From Veillonellaceae bacterium (GTDB taxonomy: Bacteria > Bacillota_C > Negativicutes > UBA1444): a stretch of 64,000 bases of DNA. The notes under the pieces were generated by a model that was not told the origin of the DNA, made no database searches, and saw nothing but the letters and a program-made list of their open reading frames with translations. The position numbers and the translations under genes are program-made. The stretch spans positions 9,856-73,855 of the forward strand of contig JAAZNU010000003.1 in the NCBI GenBank assembly GCA_012798135.1, given 5' to 3'. How positions within the stretch are numbered: the stretch's first letter is position 1; every line of letters starts with the position of its first letter. Of the stretch, positions 9,804-18,420 are shown one piece after another.

Positions 9804-9836
9804 GAAACCCTGTATAATTGGCGTCAAGAAATGACA
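9804..9836 (-). promoter_or_regulatory. kdpF: Possible kdp promoter region
   Basis: On the minus strand a TTTGTC-like -35, a 16-base spacer and TATACA lie about 50 bases upstream of kdpF, in an AT-rich intergenic stretch (9760-9918). An overlapping TTGACG could serve as an alternative -35. Neither is a perfect consensus, as expected for an activator-dependent (KdpE) promoter. No KdpE box was identified with confidence. Confidence 0.35.
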
Positions 9837-9918
9837 AAGTTCTATATAAAAAATGATAAAAAATAGAGCCCGGAAAGAAGCGTCCCCTCTCTCCGAACTC
9901 ATTGCCGAAAAAAAAATG

Positions 9919-11577
9919 TTATGCTCTTCGTACCCGTGACGCGGCGGCCACCAACGCCCGGGTATACGGCTGGACCGGGTTGGTCAGCACTTCGCCGGCC
10001 GGACCTGTTTCAACGATGCGGCCGTCCTTCAGTACGATCGTCCGGTCGCTGATCTTGCGGGCCAGGGCGATGTCATGGGTAATGAACAGGATGGCCAACC
10101 CCCGCAAATCCTGCAGCCGCATCAGCAGGCGCACCACCCGCGCCTGAACGCCGGCGTCGAGCGAAGAGGTGATCTCATCGGCGATCAACAGTTTCGGATC
10201 GAGGATCAGCGCCCGGGCGATGGCGACGCGCTGGGCCTCGCCGCCGCTGAGTTGGTGGGGATAGCGCCGCAGAAACTCGGACGTGGCCGGCAAATCGACT
10301 TCCTGGAGGGTGCGGCGGACCTTTTCCTCCCGTTCCGCTTTCGTCCCCTTTTCGTGGATGTCCAGCGGCTCCCGGACAATCTCGCCGACGCTCAGTCGGT
10401 GGCTAAATGCTTCCTTGGGATTCTGAAACACCAGCTGAATCCGCTCGTAGAATTGCCGCCGGGGCCAGTCGTCCCGGCCGTCGATTCGAAAACTGCCGGC
10501 ATCGGCCGGCCACAGGCCAAGCAGAGTCTTGGCAAGAGTGGTTTTCCCCGAGCCGGACTCACCAACCAATGCCATCGTTTCGCCCTCGTACAACGTCAAG
10601 TCGATATCCGTCAAAACGCTTCGCCCCTCCAGACTCTTGGCGAGGCCGGCGACTTCCAGCATCGGCACGATGCCGCCCCGATGACAGGCCACGGTCCGTT
10701 CCGGCGTCACCGTTTGCGGCAAAGGAATGGTTTCAGCACATTGGGAAATGCTCTGGCTGCAGCGGGAGCGGAACGGACAACCGCCCGGACTCGTTCCGGC
10801 CCGGCCGGGGATGCACTGGATGTCCTTGAAGGTCGCCATGTCCGGATAAGCCCGCAGCAAGGCCCGTGTATACGGATGCCGGGGCGAGACGAACACCTCG
10901 GCGCACGGTCCGGTTTCCAGAACCCGCCCGGCGTATAGCACGGCCACCCGGTCGGCTACGGCGGCCGCCGCCGCCAAATCATGGGTGATCAGCAGATTTG
11001 TCCGGCCGCGCAACGCCGTCGCCAGCACTGCCAAAATCTGCGCCTTGTTGAGCGGGTCGAGCGACGAAGTCGGTTCGTCCAGGATCAGTAGTTCCGGTTC
11101 GTTGACCAGCGCCATCGCCAGCAGAACCCGCTGCTGCTCGCCGCCGCTCAGGCGGTGCGGTTCGCATTCATGCCGATCCGGCGGCAAACCGATCGTTTGT
11201 AGAATCGACGTCGCTTTTTGCCGGGCGATGGCCGGCGTCACCGGAAAATGTGCGGTCACCGCTTCGGCGACTTGGTCGATAACCGTATAAAGCGGATGCA
11301 GCACTTCGCCGCCATTCTGATGCACCATCGCGGCTTTGCGTCCCCGCAGGTCGCGCAGTTCCTCCCCTGTGAGCGCCAACAGGTCGCATTCCTTCCACCA
11401 GACTGCGCCGCTCAGTTTCGCCTCCGTCAGTTGCAGCAGACTAAGGCCCAGCGTCGTTTTCCCGGCTCCGGATTCCCCAATGATCGCCAGCGTCTCTCCC
11501 TGTCGGGCCGTCAGGAATACCCCATGCAATATTTCTTCGCCGCCGTAAGCGGCCCGTAAATTCTCAATCCGTAACAT
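9919..11577 (-). CDS. Fused double ATPase of an oligopeptide/nickel-type ABC importer
   Basis: The 552-residue protein is a tandem fusion of the two ATPases (DppD/DppF or NikD/NikE type) usually made as separate chains. The first half has Walker A GESGAGKTT, signature LSGGEQQRV and Walker B LLILDEPTSSLD. It ends in the oligopeptide-type cysteine tail (GGCPFRSRCSQSISQC). The second half has GESGSGKTT, LSGGEAQRV and LLIADEITSSLD. It powers the two permeases encoded just upstream, overlapping the second by 14 bases. The ligand is not fixed by the sequence; the FmdE neighbour and the shared leader argue for a cofactor or metal chelate rather than plain peptides. Confidence 0.92.
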   Translation of the reverse strand: MLRIENLRAAYGGEEILHGVFLTARQGETLAIIGESGAGKTTLGLSLLQLTEAKLSGAVWWKECDLLALTGEELRDLRGRKAAMVHQNGGEVLHPLYTVIDQVAEAVTAHFPVTPAIARQKATSILQTIGLPPDRHECEPHRLSGGEQQRVLLAMALVNEPELLILDEPTSSLDPLNKAQILAVLATALRGRTNLLITHDLAAAAAVADRVAVLYAGRVLETGPCAEVFVSPRHPYTRALLRAYPDMATFKDIQCIPGRAGTSPGGCPFRSRCSQSISQCAETIPLPQTVTPERTVACHRGGIVPMLEVAGLAKSLEGRSVLTDIDLTLYEGETMALVGESGSGKTTLAKTLLGLWPADAGSFRIDGRDDWPRRQFYERIQLVFQNPKEAFSHRLSVGEIVREPLDIHEKGTKAEREEKVRRTLQEVDLPATSEFLRRYPHQLSGGEAQRVAIARALILDPKLLIADEITSSLDAGVQARVVRLLMRLQDLRGLAILFITHDIALARKISDRTIVLKDGRIVETGPAGEVLTNPVQPYTRALVAAASRVRRA

Positions 11578-12385
11578 CCGTTTCCTCCAGTCCCGATCCG
11601 ATCAGGGCAAATGCCAACACCAGCGAACTGACGGCGAATCCCGGCGGCAGCAGCCACCACCGCCAGACATCGAGATACGTAAAGGCCAGCGCCTGCTGGA
11701 TCATCCGTCCCCAGCTCGGCGAGGTCGGATCGCTGATGCCCAGGAAGGCCAGACCCGCTTCCAGGAATACCGCCCGCCGGGCGTCGTGGATCATTGCCGC
11801 CGACAACACCGGCGCCAGATCCGGCAGAATATGCCGCCGCAATACATACCATTTCCCCGCGCCGAAGGTCCGCGCTGCGGTCGCCGGACCGGATTCGCGC
11901 AGCAGCAGGGTTTGGGCCCGCAGCAGCCGCCCAGTGGCCGGCCAGAAAAAGAACGCCAGGATCGCGACCAGCATCGGCAAGCCCGGCTGCAGATAGGCGG
12001 CCGCCAACATCGCGGCCAGCACCGGCGGAATCACCAAGCCAACATCCATCAGCCGGGCCGTCAACCGTTCCATCCAGCCGCCCGCCAATGCGCCGCCCGC
12101 CCCCAGTAAAGCGCCGAGCAGGGCGGAACCGAACGCTGCGCCTAAAGCGACGAGCAGCGAAGTCCGGGCGCCGGCCAGCAATTGGGAAGCGATGTCCTGC
12201 CCCACGTCGTTCGTCCCCAGCCAATGGGTCGCGTCCGGCGGCAGAAATGCCTTGCCCACGTAGGCATCGGCGGCATGGGGCGCAACGATTCCGCCAAATA
12301 GGGCGATGCCTGCCCAAAACAGCAGCAGCCCGGTTCCCCAGGCGCCGATTCCGATTGTCAGTTTTTTTCCGTAGCGGATATGCAT
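11564..12385 (-). CDS. ABC importer permease, DppC/NikC family
   Basis: The 273-residue inner-membrane permease has an N-terminal helix, the family's periplasmic stretch (DATHWLGTNDVGQDIASQLLAGARTS) and five further hydrophobic segments. The EAA loop that docks to the ATPase is visible (ESGPATAARTFGAGKWYVLRRHILPD). It overlaps the upstream permease by 28 bases and the downstream ATPase by 14, showing a tightly coupled operon. The GAGGGTG site eight bases before ATG 12385 supports this start. Confidence 0.92.
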   Translation of the reverse strand: MHIRYGKKLTIGIGAWGTGLLLFWAGIALFGGIVAPHAADAYVGKAFLPPDATHWLGTNDVGQDIASQLLAGARTSLLVALGAAFGSALLGALLGAGGALAGGWMERLTARLMDVGLVIPPVLAAMLAAAYLQPGLPMLVAILAFFFWPATGRLLRAQTLLLRESGPATAARTFGAGKWYVLRRHILPDLAPVLSAAMIHDARRAVFLEAGLAFLGISDPTSPSWGRMIQQALAFTYLDVWRWWLLPPGFAVSSLVLAFALIGSGLEETDVTD

Positions 12386-13350
12386 ACAGGTTTCACCCTC
12401 GGATCCAAAATCGGATACACCAAGTCGATCAACAGGTTGATCGCCAACACCGTCACCGATCCCAACAACAAAATCCCCTGCAGCAGCGGATAGTCCCGAG
12501 CCGCCAATGCCCGGTGCAACAGCGTTCCCATGCCCGGATAGTTGAACACGACCTCGATCATCAGAATGCCGGCGAACAGATGCGATAGTTGCAATCCCGC
12601 CGACGTGACCGCCGGCAATAGGACGCTGCGCCCCAAATGACGGTAGCGAACCGTCCGTTCAGCGCATCCCTTGCCCCGGGCGGTGCGCAGGTATGGCGCC
12701 CTGAGCAGGGCGGCGGCGGAATTGCGGCACAACAAGTACATCATCGTCAGCCGCGCCAAAACCAGGGAGGTCAGCGGCAAGGCCAGATGGCGCAGCACAT
12801 CGATCAGCCAGGCCCCGCCGGTCAGCCCGCCATAGGCGGTCGTCGCACCGCCGAGTGGCAGCACCGGCCAAATCACCGCCAACCCCAACAGTAATAACGT
12901 ACCGACAAAGAAATCCGGCATGCCGCCAAGCACCATCAACCCGGCGAACAATCCCCTATCCCAGCGGCCGCCCCGGTGCGCGCCGCTCTCCAGGCCCAGC
13001 ATGAACCCGCCGATCGTGGAGAAAACAAACGTGGCCCCGGCCAACAGGACCGTCCACGGCAAAAAGCCCGCCATGACTTTCGTCACGGGGGCGTTGAAAA
13101 AATACGACCAGCCCAGATCCCCGTTCAGTAATGATCCGACATAGGCCGCGAACTGCCGCGTCCAGGATTGATCGAGGGCAAATCGGCGATAGATCTCGGT
13201 TTTCATTTCCGGCGTCAGGGACAGCGCGGCCTCCTCGCCGTAAATCGCCAGGAAAGGATCGCCCGGCAACAAACGCGGCAGGACGAATCCCAGCGAAGCA
13301 AGGAAAGCAAAGGCGATCCCATAATCAGTCAATAATCGGCGAACCCGCAT
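12358..13350 (-). CDS. ABC importer permease, DppB/NikB family
   Basis: The 330-residue permease starts with a membrane helix followed by the family hallmark LLPGDPFLAIYGEEA and the long periplasmic loop typical of DppB/NikB proteins. It has about six membrane segments. The EAA-type loop is NSAAALLRAPYLRTARGKGC, followed by the C-terminal FNYPGMGTLLHRALAARDYPLL motif. It pairs with the NikC-type permease to form the membrane channel. It lies 20 bases after the FmdE-like gene. Confidence 0.92.
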   Translation of the reverse strand: MRVRRLLTDYGIAFAFLASLGFVLPRLLPGDPFLAIYGEEAALSLTPEMKTEIYRRFALDQSWTRQFAAYVGSLLNGDLGWSYFFNAPVTKVMAGFLPWTVLLAGATFVFSTIGGFMLGLESGAHRGGRWDRGLFAGLMVLGGMPDFFVGTLLLLGLAVIWPVLPLGGATTAYGGLTGGAWLIDVLRHLALPLTSLVLARLTMMYLLCRNSAAALLRAPYLRTARGKGCAERTVRYRHLGRSVLLPAVTSAGLQLSHLFAGILMIEVVFNYPGMGTLLHRALAARDYPLLQGILLLGSVTVLAINLLIDLVYPILDPRVKPVCISATEKN

Positions 13351-13369
13351 CCCCTAATCTCCCGACCGT

Positions 13370-13984
13370 CTACCAACCCCGATGATACGGTTTGGCGCAG
13401 GCCAGACAAACTTTTTTGCCGTCCACCAGACGCAACCGTGGTTCCATCGTGACTTCCCCGCAGGACTCACAGACGACGGAATCAAAAATCCGGGCCCGGG
13501 ATGGCAACTCGAACCCTGGCTGCTTGCAGTCGAACAGCGCCTCGGCCGGCGCCGTCATCAGATACTGCATCCGTTGATTTTTCTGTTCTTCAAACCGGGC
13601 TGTTTCTTCCGGTGTCGCGGTTCCCCCCATGACCTTCCTGCGCAAAGCGATACCCTCCGGCGTGCTCGCCCCCGCCTGTCCCTTGAATACCAGTCGGACC
13701 GCCTTGCCGGTGTCGCGGCGGAAGATCGTAAAGGCATGCTTGCCCTGGTCGCGGAAGATCAGGTTGCCTTTGCCGAGGGTACAGCCCAACAGCCATTGGA
13801 TCGCATCCACGCCGCAGGCGTCGTTTTCCACGACGGCCACCAGTTCCTCGTCTTGGTCGCGATGCAAGTCCAGCGCCTTTTCCGCCAATCGGGCCGCCCG
13901 GTAGCCGATGATGAGACCGGGGCAGACATGTCCGTGAAACCGGACCGATTCCGCCAATTCGGCGGGAATTTCAAACTTTTTCAT
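13370..13984 (-). CDS. FmdE-family protein with C-terminal zinc ribbon
   Basis: The 204-residue protein matches the FmdE family, named for subunit E of molybdenum formylmethanofuran dehydrogenase. It has HGHVCPGLIIGYRAARLAEKAL near the N-terminus, VENDACGVDAIQWLLGCTLGKGN in the middle, and a C-terminal four-cysteine ribbon (CESCGEV...CLACA). The exact role of bacterial FmdE homologues is unsettled; links with molybdenum or tungsten pterin enzymes are established, and the His/Cys residues suggest metal binding. Here it sits inside an ABC importer operon, one base after the binding-protein gene and before the permeases, so it may receive or modify the imported ligand in the cytoplasm. That is inference. 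Confidence 0.88.
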   Translation of the reverse strand: MKKFEIPAELAESVRFHGHVCPGLIIGYRAARLAEKALDLHRDQDEELVAVVENDACGVDAIQWLLGCTLGKGNLIFRDQGKHAFTIFRRDTGKAVRLVFKGQAGASTPEGIALRRKVMGGTATPEETARFEEQKNQRMQYLMTAPAEALFDCKQPGFELPSRARIFDSVVCESCGEVTMEPRLRLVDGKKVCLACAKPYHRGW

Positions 13985-13985
13985 A

Positions 13986-15614
13986 TTATTTTCCTCCTTC
14001 GATGAATTGCAATTTGTTGAATGGTTGGGGAATGCCGTTGGCGACGCCCTGAAAAGTAAAAAACGGTTGGACCCGGTCGTTGTGGGCGTAATACCAAGTC
14101 GGATAGTACAGCGGCAATGCCGGCAGATCGGCCGCGTACAGCCGCTGCGCCTCGAAAATCAGTTGCCGTCGCTCGTCCGGATCGATGGCCGCCGTCTGTT
14201 CCGCCAGAACCTGCCTTAGCTCCTCATTGCCTTGCCAACGGGCGCTCAGGAAATTGTCGCCGGTGATCATCCGGACCAATACCTGTGGATCGCCGCCGAT
14301 CCCGCCATGACCGGAGAGCGCCAAATCAAAGTTCCATTCGGCGACGCGGCTGTCGATCGCCTTAGCATCCAGAGCCCGGATTGCCACGCGAATCCCGGCC
14401 TGTTCCAACTGACTCTTGATAAATTCGCCCTGCCGTTCCTGCGGCGAGCCGGGAACACCGATCCCTCCGGGCGCCACCAGCAACTCCACTGTCAACGGCA
14501 CGCCGTCCTTTTCCCAGAACGCGCCATTGCGGGCATAGCCGAGTCCTTGCAACAATTTCGCCGTCTTTGCGGGTTCAAAGGGCAGCTGCGGTTCCGGGTT
14601 GTGCCAGGGACTATCCTGAGCCAGCAGTCCAGGATTGCCCGGCTTGCCGTGGCCGCGCAGGGTAATCTCCACCAGCGCGTCCCGGTCGATCGCCAGCGCC
14701 AATGCGCGACGAAAGTCTGCATTGGCGAACGGCGGCTTGCGATGATTGATCAACAGTTTCGCCACCCAGTCCAGTTTGCCCACGGGCACGGCGAATCCTT
14801 CCTGTTTCAGCCGATCAGCCATATCCGGCGGCGCCTGGATGAAATCCACCTGCTTTTGCCGCAAAGCCGCCACCGAAGTTTCCGGCGACATCTTCACGAA
14901 CCGGATCTCCTGGTATTTCGGCTTGCCGCCGTAATACTCCGGCGACGCCGTATAACGGTAGCTGCCCTGTTCCCGGCTGTAATCCGCCAGACGATACGGC
15001 CCGGTCCCGATCAAGGCCGCCGGCTGGAGAAACTGGCGCGCATCCTTCACATCACGCCAGATATGCTGCGGCAACATCGGCGCCGTGCCCGCCACATTGT
15101 CCAGAAACGGTGCGTAGGGCTTGGCCAGAATAATCTTCACTTCGTGATCGCCGACCGCCTCCACGCGGTCGATCATGGCCACCGAGGACCAGGTATAGCC
15201 CTGTTCTTTCAGATAGCGGAACGTGAAGACCACATCCGCCGCCTTGAACGGTTTCCCATCATGCCATTTGACATTTTTACGCAAAAAGAAGCGATAAGTT
15301 CGGCCGTCTGCCGAGATTTCCCACTTTTCGGCCAGGGCCGGTACGAAGCCTTTGGAGTCCTTCCAGATCAGCGTGTCGAACAGCAGGCTCATTCGGATGT
15401 AACCCGGACCGCGCTGATAGTGCAGGAAAGGAGAAGGAAACCCCCAGTCCCCCGCCGGATCGGCGATGGTCAGGATACCGGAATCCACCGGCGGCGCCGC
15501 GTTCGAGTTTTTCTGCGCCGGCATGGTTCCGTCGCAACCGGTCAACAGCAATATAAGGATAACGAGCGACACAAACAAAAGCCATAAACGTCTGCCCGTA
15601 TTAGATGTAGGCAA
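13986..15614 (-). CDS. Solute-binding lipoprotein, family 5 (oligopeptide/nickel type)
   Basis: The 542-residue protein begins with a lipoprotein signal (LILLLTGCD, lipidated Cys near residue 27) and continues as a family-5 binding protein. Seen are the early DTLIWKDSKGFVPALAEKWEISADGRTYRF motif, KWHDGKPFKAADVVFTF, and the late FRRALALAIDRDALVE segment. It should be lipid-anchored in the periplasm and hand ligand to the permeases. The start is TTG 15614, seven bases after GGAGG. It is the first gene behind leader 2 (15645-15772). Confidence 0.92.
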   Translation of the reverse strand: MPTSNTGRRLWLLFVSLVILILLLTGCDGTMPAQKNSNAAPPVDSGILTIADPAGDWGFPSPFLHYQRGPGYIRMSLLFDTLIWKDSKGFVPALAEKWEISADGRTYRFFLRKNVKWHDGKPFKAADVVFTFRYLKEQGYTWSSVAMIDRVEAVGDHEVKIILAKPYAPFLDNVAGTAPMLPQHIWRDVKDARQFLQPAALIGTGPYRLADYSREQGSYRYTASPEYYGGKPKYQEIRFVKMSPETSVAALRQKQVDFIQAPPDMADRLKQEGFAVPVGKLDWVAKLLINHRKPPFANADFRRALALAIDRDALVEITLRGHGKPGNPGLLAQDSPWHNPEPQLPFEPAKTAKLLQGLGYARNGAFWEKDGVPLTVELLVAPGGIGVPGSPQERQGEFIKSQLEQAGIRVAIRALDAKAIDSRVAEWNFDLALSGHGGIGGDPQVLVRMITGDNFLSARWQGNEELRQVLAEQTAAIDPDERRQLIFEAQRLYAADLPALPLYYPTWYYAHNDRVQPFFTFQGVANGIPQPFNKLQFIEGGK

Positions 15615-15644
15615 TCCTTTTCCTCCTTCAGTCCAATAAAAATA

Positions 15645-15747
15645 GCCATGCGGAAACCGGCTTCATGACGAAACCGACAAACCTTCATGGCTTGATCTCT
15701 GTTTCTACGGCCGTCGCTTCAGCGACGTATGGCGGTGCATCCCGCTA
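15645..15747 (-). ncRNA. Leader 2: conserved hairpins and attenuator before the FmdE/ABC operon
   Basis: Transcription from the promoter at 15754-15782 should begin near 15747. The RNA would then hold a GCGG/CCGC hairpin with a GAUGCA hexaloop (15732-15745), a CGUCGC/GCGACG hairpin with a UGAA loop (15712-15727), and an ACAGA...CCAUGAAGG...UUUGU antiterminator-like pairing. The last step is a GCCAUG...CAUGGC hairpin (15645-15691) followed by UAUUUUUAUU. The antiterminator and terminator share CCAUGAAGG and exclude each other. Nearly identical blocks occur in leader 1. Ligand or protein partner unknown; it may be a diverged known riboswitch class. Confidence 0.7.
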
Positions 15748-15753
15748 TAACTC

Positions 15754-15782
15754 ATCATAACGGGAACCGCCGGTGCTGTCAA
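15754..15782 (-). promoter_or_regulatory. Consensus sigma-A promoter for the binding protein/FmdE/ABC operon
   Basis: TTGACA (15777-15782), a 17-base spacer and TATGAT (15754-15759) match the consensus almost perfectly. The -35 box overlaps the stop codon of the methyltransferase gene. The spacer and downstream bases form an inverted repeat (GCGGTTCCCG and CGGGATGCACCGC around the -10), which could also be an operator. Confidence 0.75.
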
Positions 15783-16384
15783 GGCGCTGATGCTTTCCGC
15801 CCTCGGACAAAATAGCACTCGTCCATCTCAAAACAGGCCTCGAGCACAAATCCCGCCACCCGGAACAGCTCGCCGACCTCCTCGCACGGCGGCAACCGAT
15901 CCTCCCGCACGGTTTTGCTTTCCCCGTGAATCGCGTTGACCTGGGCGCGGGAGATATCGTGGAAAACATGCAGCCGCCCCCCCGGTGCCAGCCATTCTTC
16001 AATGGCCTTGCGCAAAAACGCCGGCCGGTCCTGAATATGGGGAAAGAAATTCAGGCAGGTCACATGCCGGAACTGGCAATCCGTTGTGAATTCCATAATA
16101 TCGGCGCGGCGAACGGCGACATTGTCGAACTGTGCCAACTTGCGGGCGGCGATCTTCACCATGTTGTCGGCGATATCGAGGCCCAGGACGCGACCGGAGT
16201 CCCCGACTCGCTCCCGTAGAAACGGGATCAGCACGCCGGTGCCACAGCCGAGGTCCAAGACGGTATCGCCGGGGCCGATGCCGGTCCGGGCGGTCAACTC
16301 CCACAATTGGCCCGGATCGTGGGCGCGGGTCGTATCCCAGCTTTCCGCCAGGGCATTGAAGAATTCCCGGTCATTGCGTTCCAT
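15779..16384 (-). CDS. Class I SAM-dependent methyltransferase
   Basis: A 201-residue Rossmann-type methyltransferase. Motif I is VLDLGCGTGVLIPFL (about residue 46), with the acidic LGLDIADNMVK after strand 2, RADIMEF after strand 4, and a post-motif stretch LNFFPHIQDRPAFLRKAIEEWLAPGG. The substrate is not indicated. I place the start at ATG 16384 with GAGG six bases upstream; alternative ATG/TTG codons lie 6-15 bases further up. It lies 8 bases after the TonB receptor gene, so it belongs to the leader-1 unit. A role in modifying the imported compound is inferred from context only. Confidence 0.85.
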   Translation of the reverse strand: MERNDREFFNALAESWDTTRAHDPGQLWELTARTGIGPGDTVLDLGCGTGVLIPFLRERVGDSGRVLGLDIADNMVKIAARKLAQFDNVAVRRADIMEFTTDCQFRHVTCLNFFPHIQDRPAFLRKAIEEWLAPGGRLHVFHDISRAQVNAIHGESKTVREDRLPPCEEVGELFRVAGFVLEACFEMDECYFVRGRKASAP

Positions 16385-16392
16385 ACTCATCC

Positions 16393-18420
16393 TCACCAAG
16401 CCTGCGTAAACGATACCAGGAACCGTCGTCCCGGCATCGGATAGCCATATTGTTCGACATAGGACTGATTGAACAGGTTTTGGATATACAGGCCCAGCGT
16501 CCGCTTGTCGCCGAGATCGCGGACGAACTCGATGTTGTGCACCGTATAGCCGTTAATCCGGTAGACGGTTCCCGGCGTTGTCATGCCGTCCCGCTGCGGA
16601 CTCACATAATTGAAGGTGTAACGCAGCCGCCAGGGTTTCGCGTCATAGGCCCAGGTCAGGCCGAGCTTGTGCTGGGGCCGGTAGTCCAGTTCATCGGACA
16701 GCCCTTTGTTGTCCGCCGCCGCCTGTCCGGCTTTTTCCGTCTTTTGATAGGTATACGCCAGCGTCAGAGAATTACGTTTGTCCATTTGCCAACGATGCTC
16801 CAGTTCCAGGCCCCAGAGGTTCACATGATCGATATTGTATGAATAGTACGGATAAACATGCTGAAACTGGATGAAATCATCCACCGACTGATAGTATGCC
16901 GTGGCCTTACCGCTGTGCTGCTTGCTGTATTTATGCTCCACAGCCAGTTCGTAACCGGTGCCTTGTTCCGGTTTCAGGGCCTGGTGATAGGAAGGATTGA
17001 CGCCCGAACCGGAATTGTAGTTTTGCCCCCACCAATAGAACTCGGCCATTGACGGCGCCCGCCACAGCCGGTTCACCGAAAGGTATGTCGTGGTCGCAGC
17101 GTCGTTTTTCCAGGCGAAGCTCAGCTTGGGCGACAGGGCGCTGCCGCTGGAGGACTGGGCATTCGTCCATCGATCAGAGTCAGCGCCGCCGTTGTAGCTG
17201 TCGTAGCGCAGGCCAGCATAGGCGCGCCAGCGTTTGTTGAGCTGCCAGGAGTCGTCAAGATATATACCAAACAGATTGATTTTCTGGGATGGATACATGT
17301 CGCTGGATCCTGCCGGCTTCACATACCAAGTCCCGTCGCCATACCGCAGTCGCTTGTATTCCAGCCCATAACCGAACTCGTGGCGGTCTCGTTTTTCCTT
17401 GCCGGTAAAGGCGAAGCTGTCGGATGTATCGGTGACGACATCCCTGTCCAGCACCAGTACCCCGGCGGCGGAGTAATTCACTTCCCGTCGTTTCTCGTCA
17501 TTCTTGTAATAGGCGAATTGCCAGTGGCCGTTTTGGGTCTTGTGGCGATAGGTCAGGTCATAATTAAAATTTCGCTTGTTCCAATATGCGCCGGGATTCA
17601 CGGTGGTCTGCGGCCCGCCCGGCGAGATTGTGTCGCCCAGAGCTGTCGGATAGCTGGAATCGTAATTGGCCAAGGAAGGGTCGTTCTTCACGATGAAGCC
17701 GCGCCTTGTTTCGGTATAATTCAGTCCGACCAAAAATTTATCCTTATCGCTGCCCCAGCCGAATCGGCCGCCGACCTGATCTTGCTTGAAGTCGTTGTTA
17801 CGCAAATAGGCGTCGGCAGACTGGTGGTTGGCGTAAATATCATAAGTAAAATTGCCGTTCGATCCGCCTTGGCGGACATAATAACCCTGTCGGCCCTGGT
17901 CGCCGATGATCACCGTGGCTTCGCCGCCTGACGGCTTTTCCTTCGTCACGATATTGATGACGCCGCCCAGCGTATTGCCATAGGCGGCGGATTTGCCGCC
18001 CTTGATGATCTGGATCTTTTCCACCGTGTCCAGAGGAATGGTATTCCAGTCGATGTAGTACCCACCCATGACTCCCGCCGTGTTGACGGGACGACCGTTG
18101 AGCAAGACGGTGAAACGTCGGGCATCGAAGCCCCTTAACTTGACAGTTCCGTCCTGATTGTCGCCGACCGAGCTTCTCTGCTGAATGTCGATGCCGGCGG
18201 TCTGACGCAAAATTTCCGGTAAAGTGGCGGTTTTAGCCGGGTTGACGTGGTGAAGATTGATCGTATCCTCTGGGAGCGGCGTTTGCGTTGTTTCACCGAC
18301 GATCACTATTTCCTGAATATCGTAGCTCGGCATTTCGGCGGCCCCGGCAATCATCGACAACGTCAACAACGCTCCCAGCAACAGCAAGGTCGGCAATATT
18401 TTAACATATTTTCGATTCAT
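16393..18420 (-). CDS. TonB-dependent outer-membrane receptor (uptake island)
   Basis: The 675-residue receptor has a signal peptide (cleavage near IAGAAE), a TonB-box-like SYDIQEIVIVGET, and a plug domain at about residues 55-160 (LPEILRQTAGIDIQQ, VKLRGFDARRFTVLLNGRPVN, GGKSAAYGNTLGGVINIVTK). A 22-strand-type beta-barrel ends in Phe/Trp-rich RRFLVSFTQAW. It imports a scarce ligand across the outer membrane using TonB, presumably the TonB-ExbBD set at 40460-42264. The ligand is unknown. It overlaps the S-component gene by 4 bases and is followed by the methyltransferase. Confidence 0.93.
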   Translation of the reverse strand: MNRKYVKILPTLLLLGALLTLSMIAGAAEMPSYDIQEIVIVGETTQTPLPEDTINLHHVNPAKTATLPEILRQTAGIDIQQRSSVGDNQDGTVKLRGFDARRFTVLLNGRPVNTAGVMGGYYIDWNTIPLDTVEKIQIIKGGKSAAYGNTLGGVINIVTKEKPSGGEATVIIGDQGRQGYYVRQGGSNGNFTYDIYANHQSADAYLRNNDFKQDQVGGRFGWGSDKDKFLVGLNYTETRRGFIVKNDPSLANYDSSYPTALGDTISPGGPQTTVNPGAYWNKRNFNYDLTYRHKTQNGHWQFAYYKNDEKRREVNYSAAGVLVLDRDVVTDTSDSFAFTGKEKRDRHEFGYGLEYKRLRYGDGTWYVKPAGSSDMYPSQKINLFGIYLDDSWQLNKRWRAYAGLRYDSYNGGADSDRWTNAQSSSGSALSPKLSFAWKNDAATTTYLSVNRLWRAPSMAEFYWWGQNYNSGSGVNPSYHQALKPEQGTGYELAVEHKYSKQHSGKATAYYQSVDDFIQFQHVYPYYSYNIDHVNLWGLELEHRWQMDKRNSLTLAYTYQKTEKAGQAAADNKGLSDELDYRPQHKLGLTWAYDAKPWRLRYTFNYVSPQRDGMTTPGTVYRINGYTVHNIEFVRDLGDKRTLGLYIQNLFNQSYVEQYGYPMPGRRFLVSFTQAW

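Noticed and set aside
14232..15587. Plus-strand open frame of 451 codons
   Set aside because: It lies wholly antisense to the solute-binding lipoprotein gene, is rich in Arg/His/Gln as expected from the reverse frame of a GC-rich gene, and matches no fold.
15645..15772. Leaders 1 and 2 as confirmed molybdenum-cofactor riboswitches
   Set aside because: FmdE context makes this attractive, but the predicted RNA begins after the -10 box and would be only about 75 bases before the attenuator; I could not match the known Moco motif with confidence, so the class is left open.
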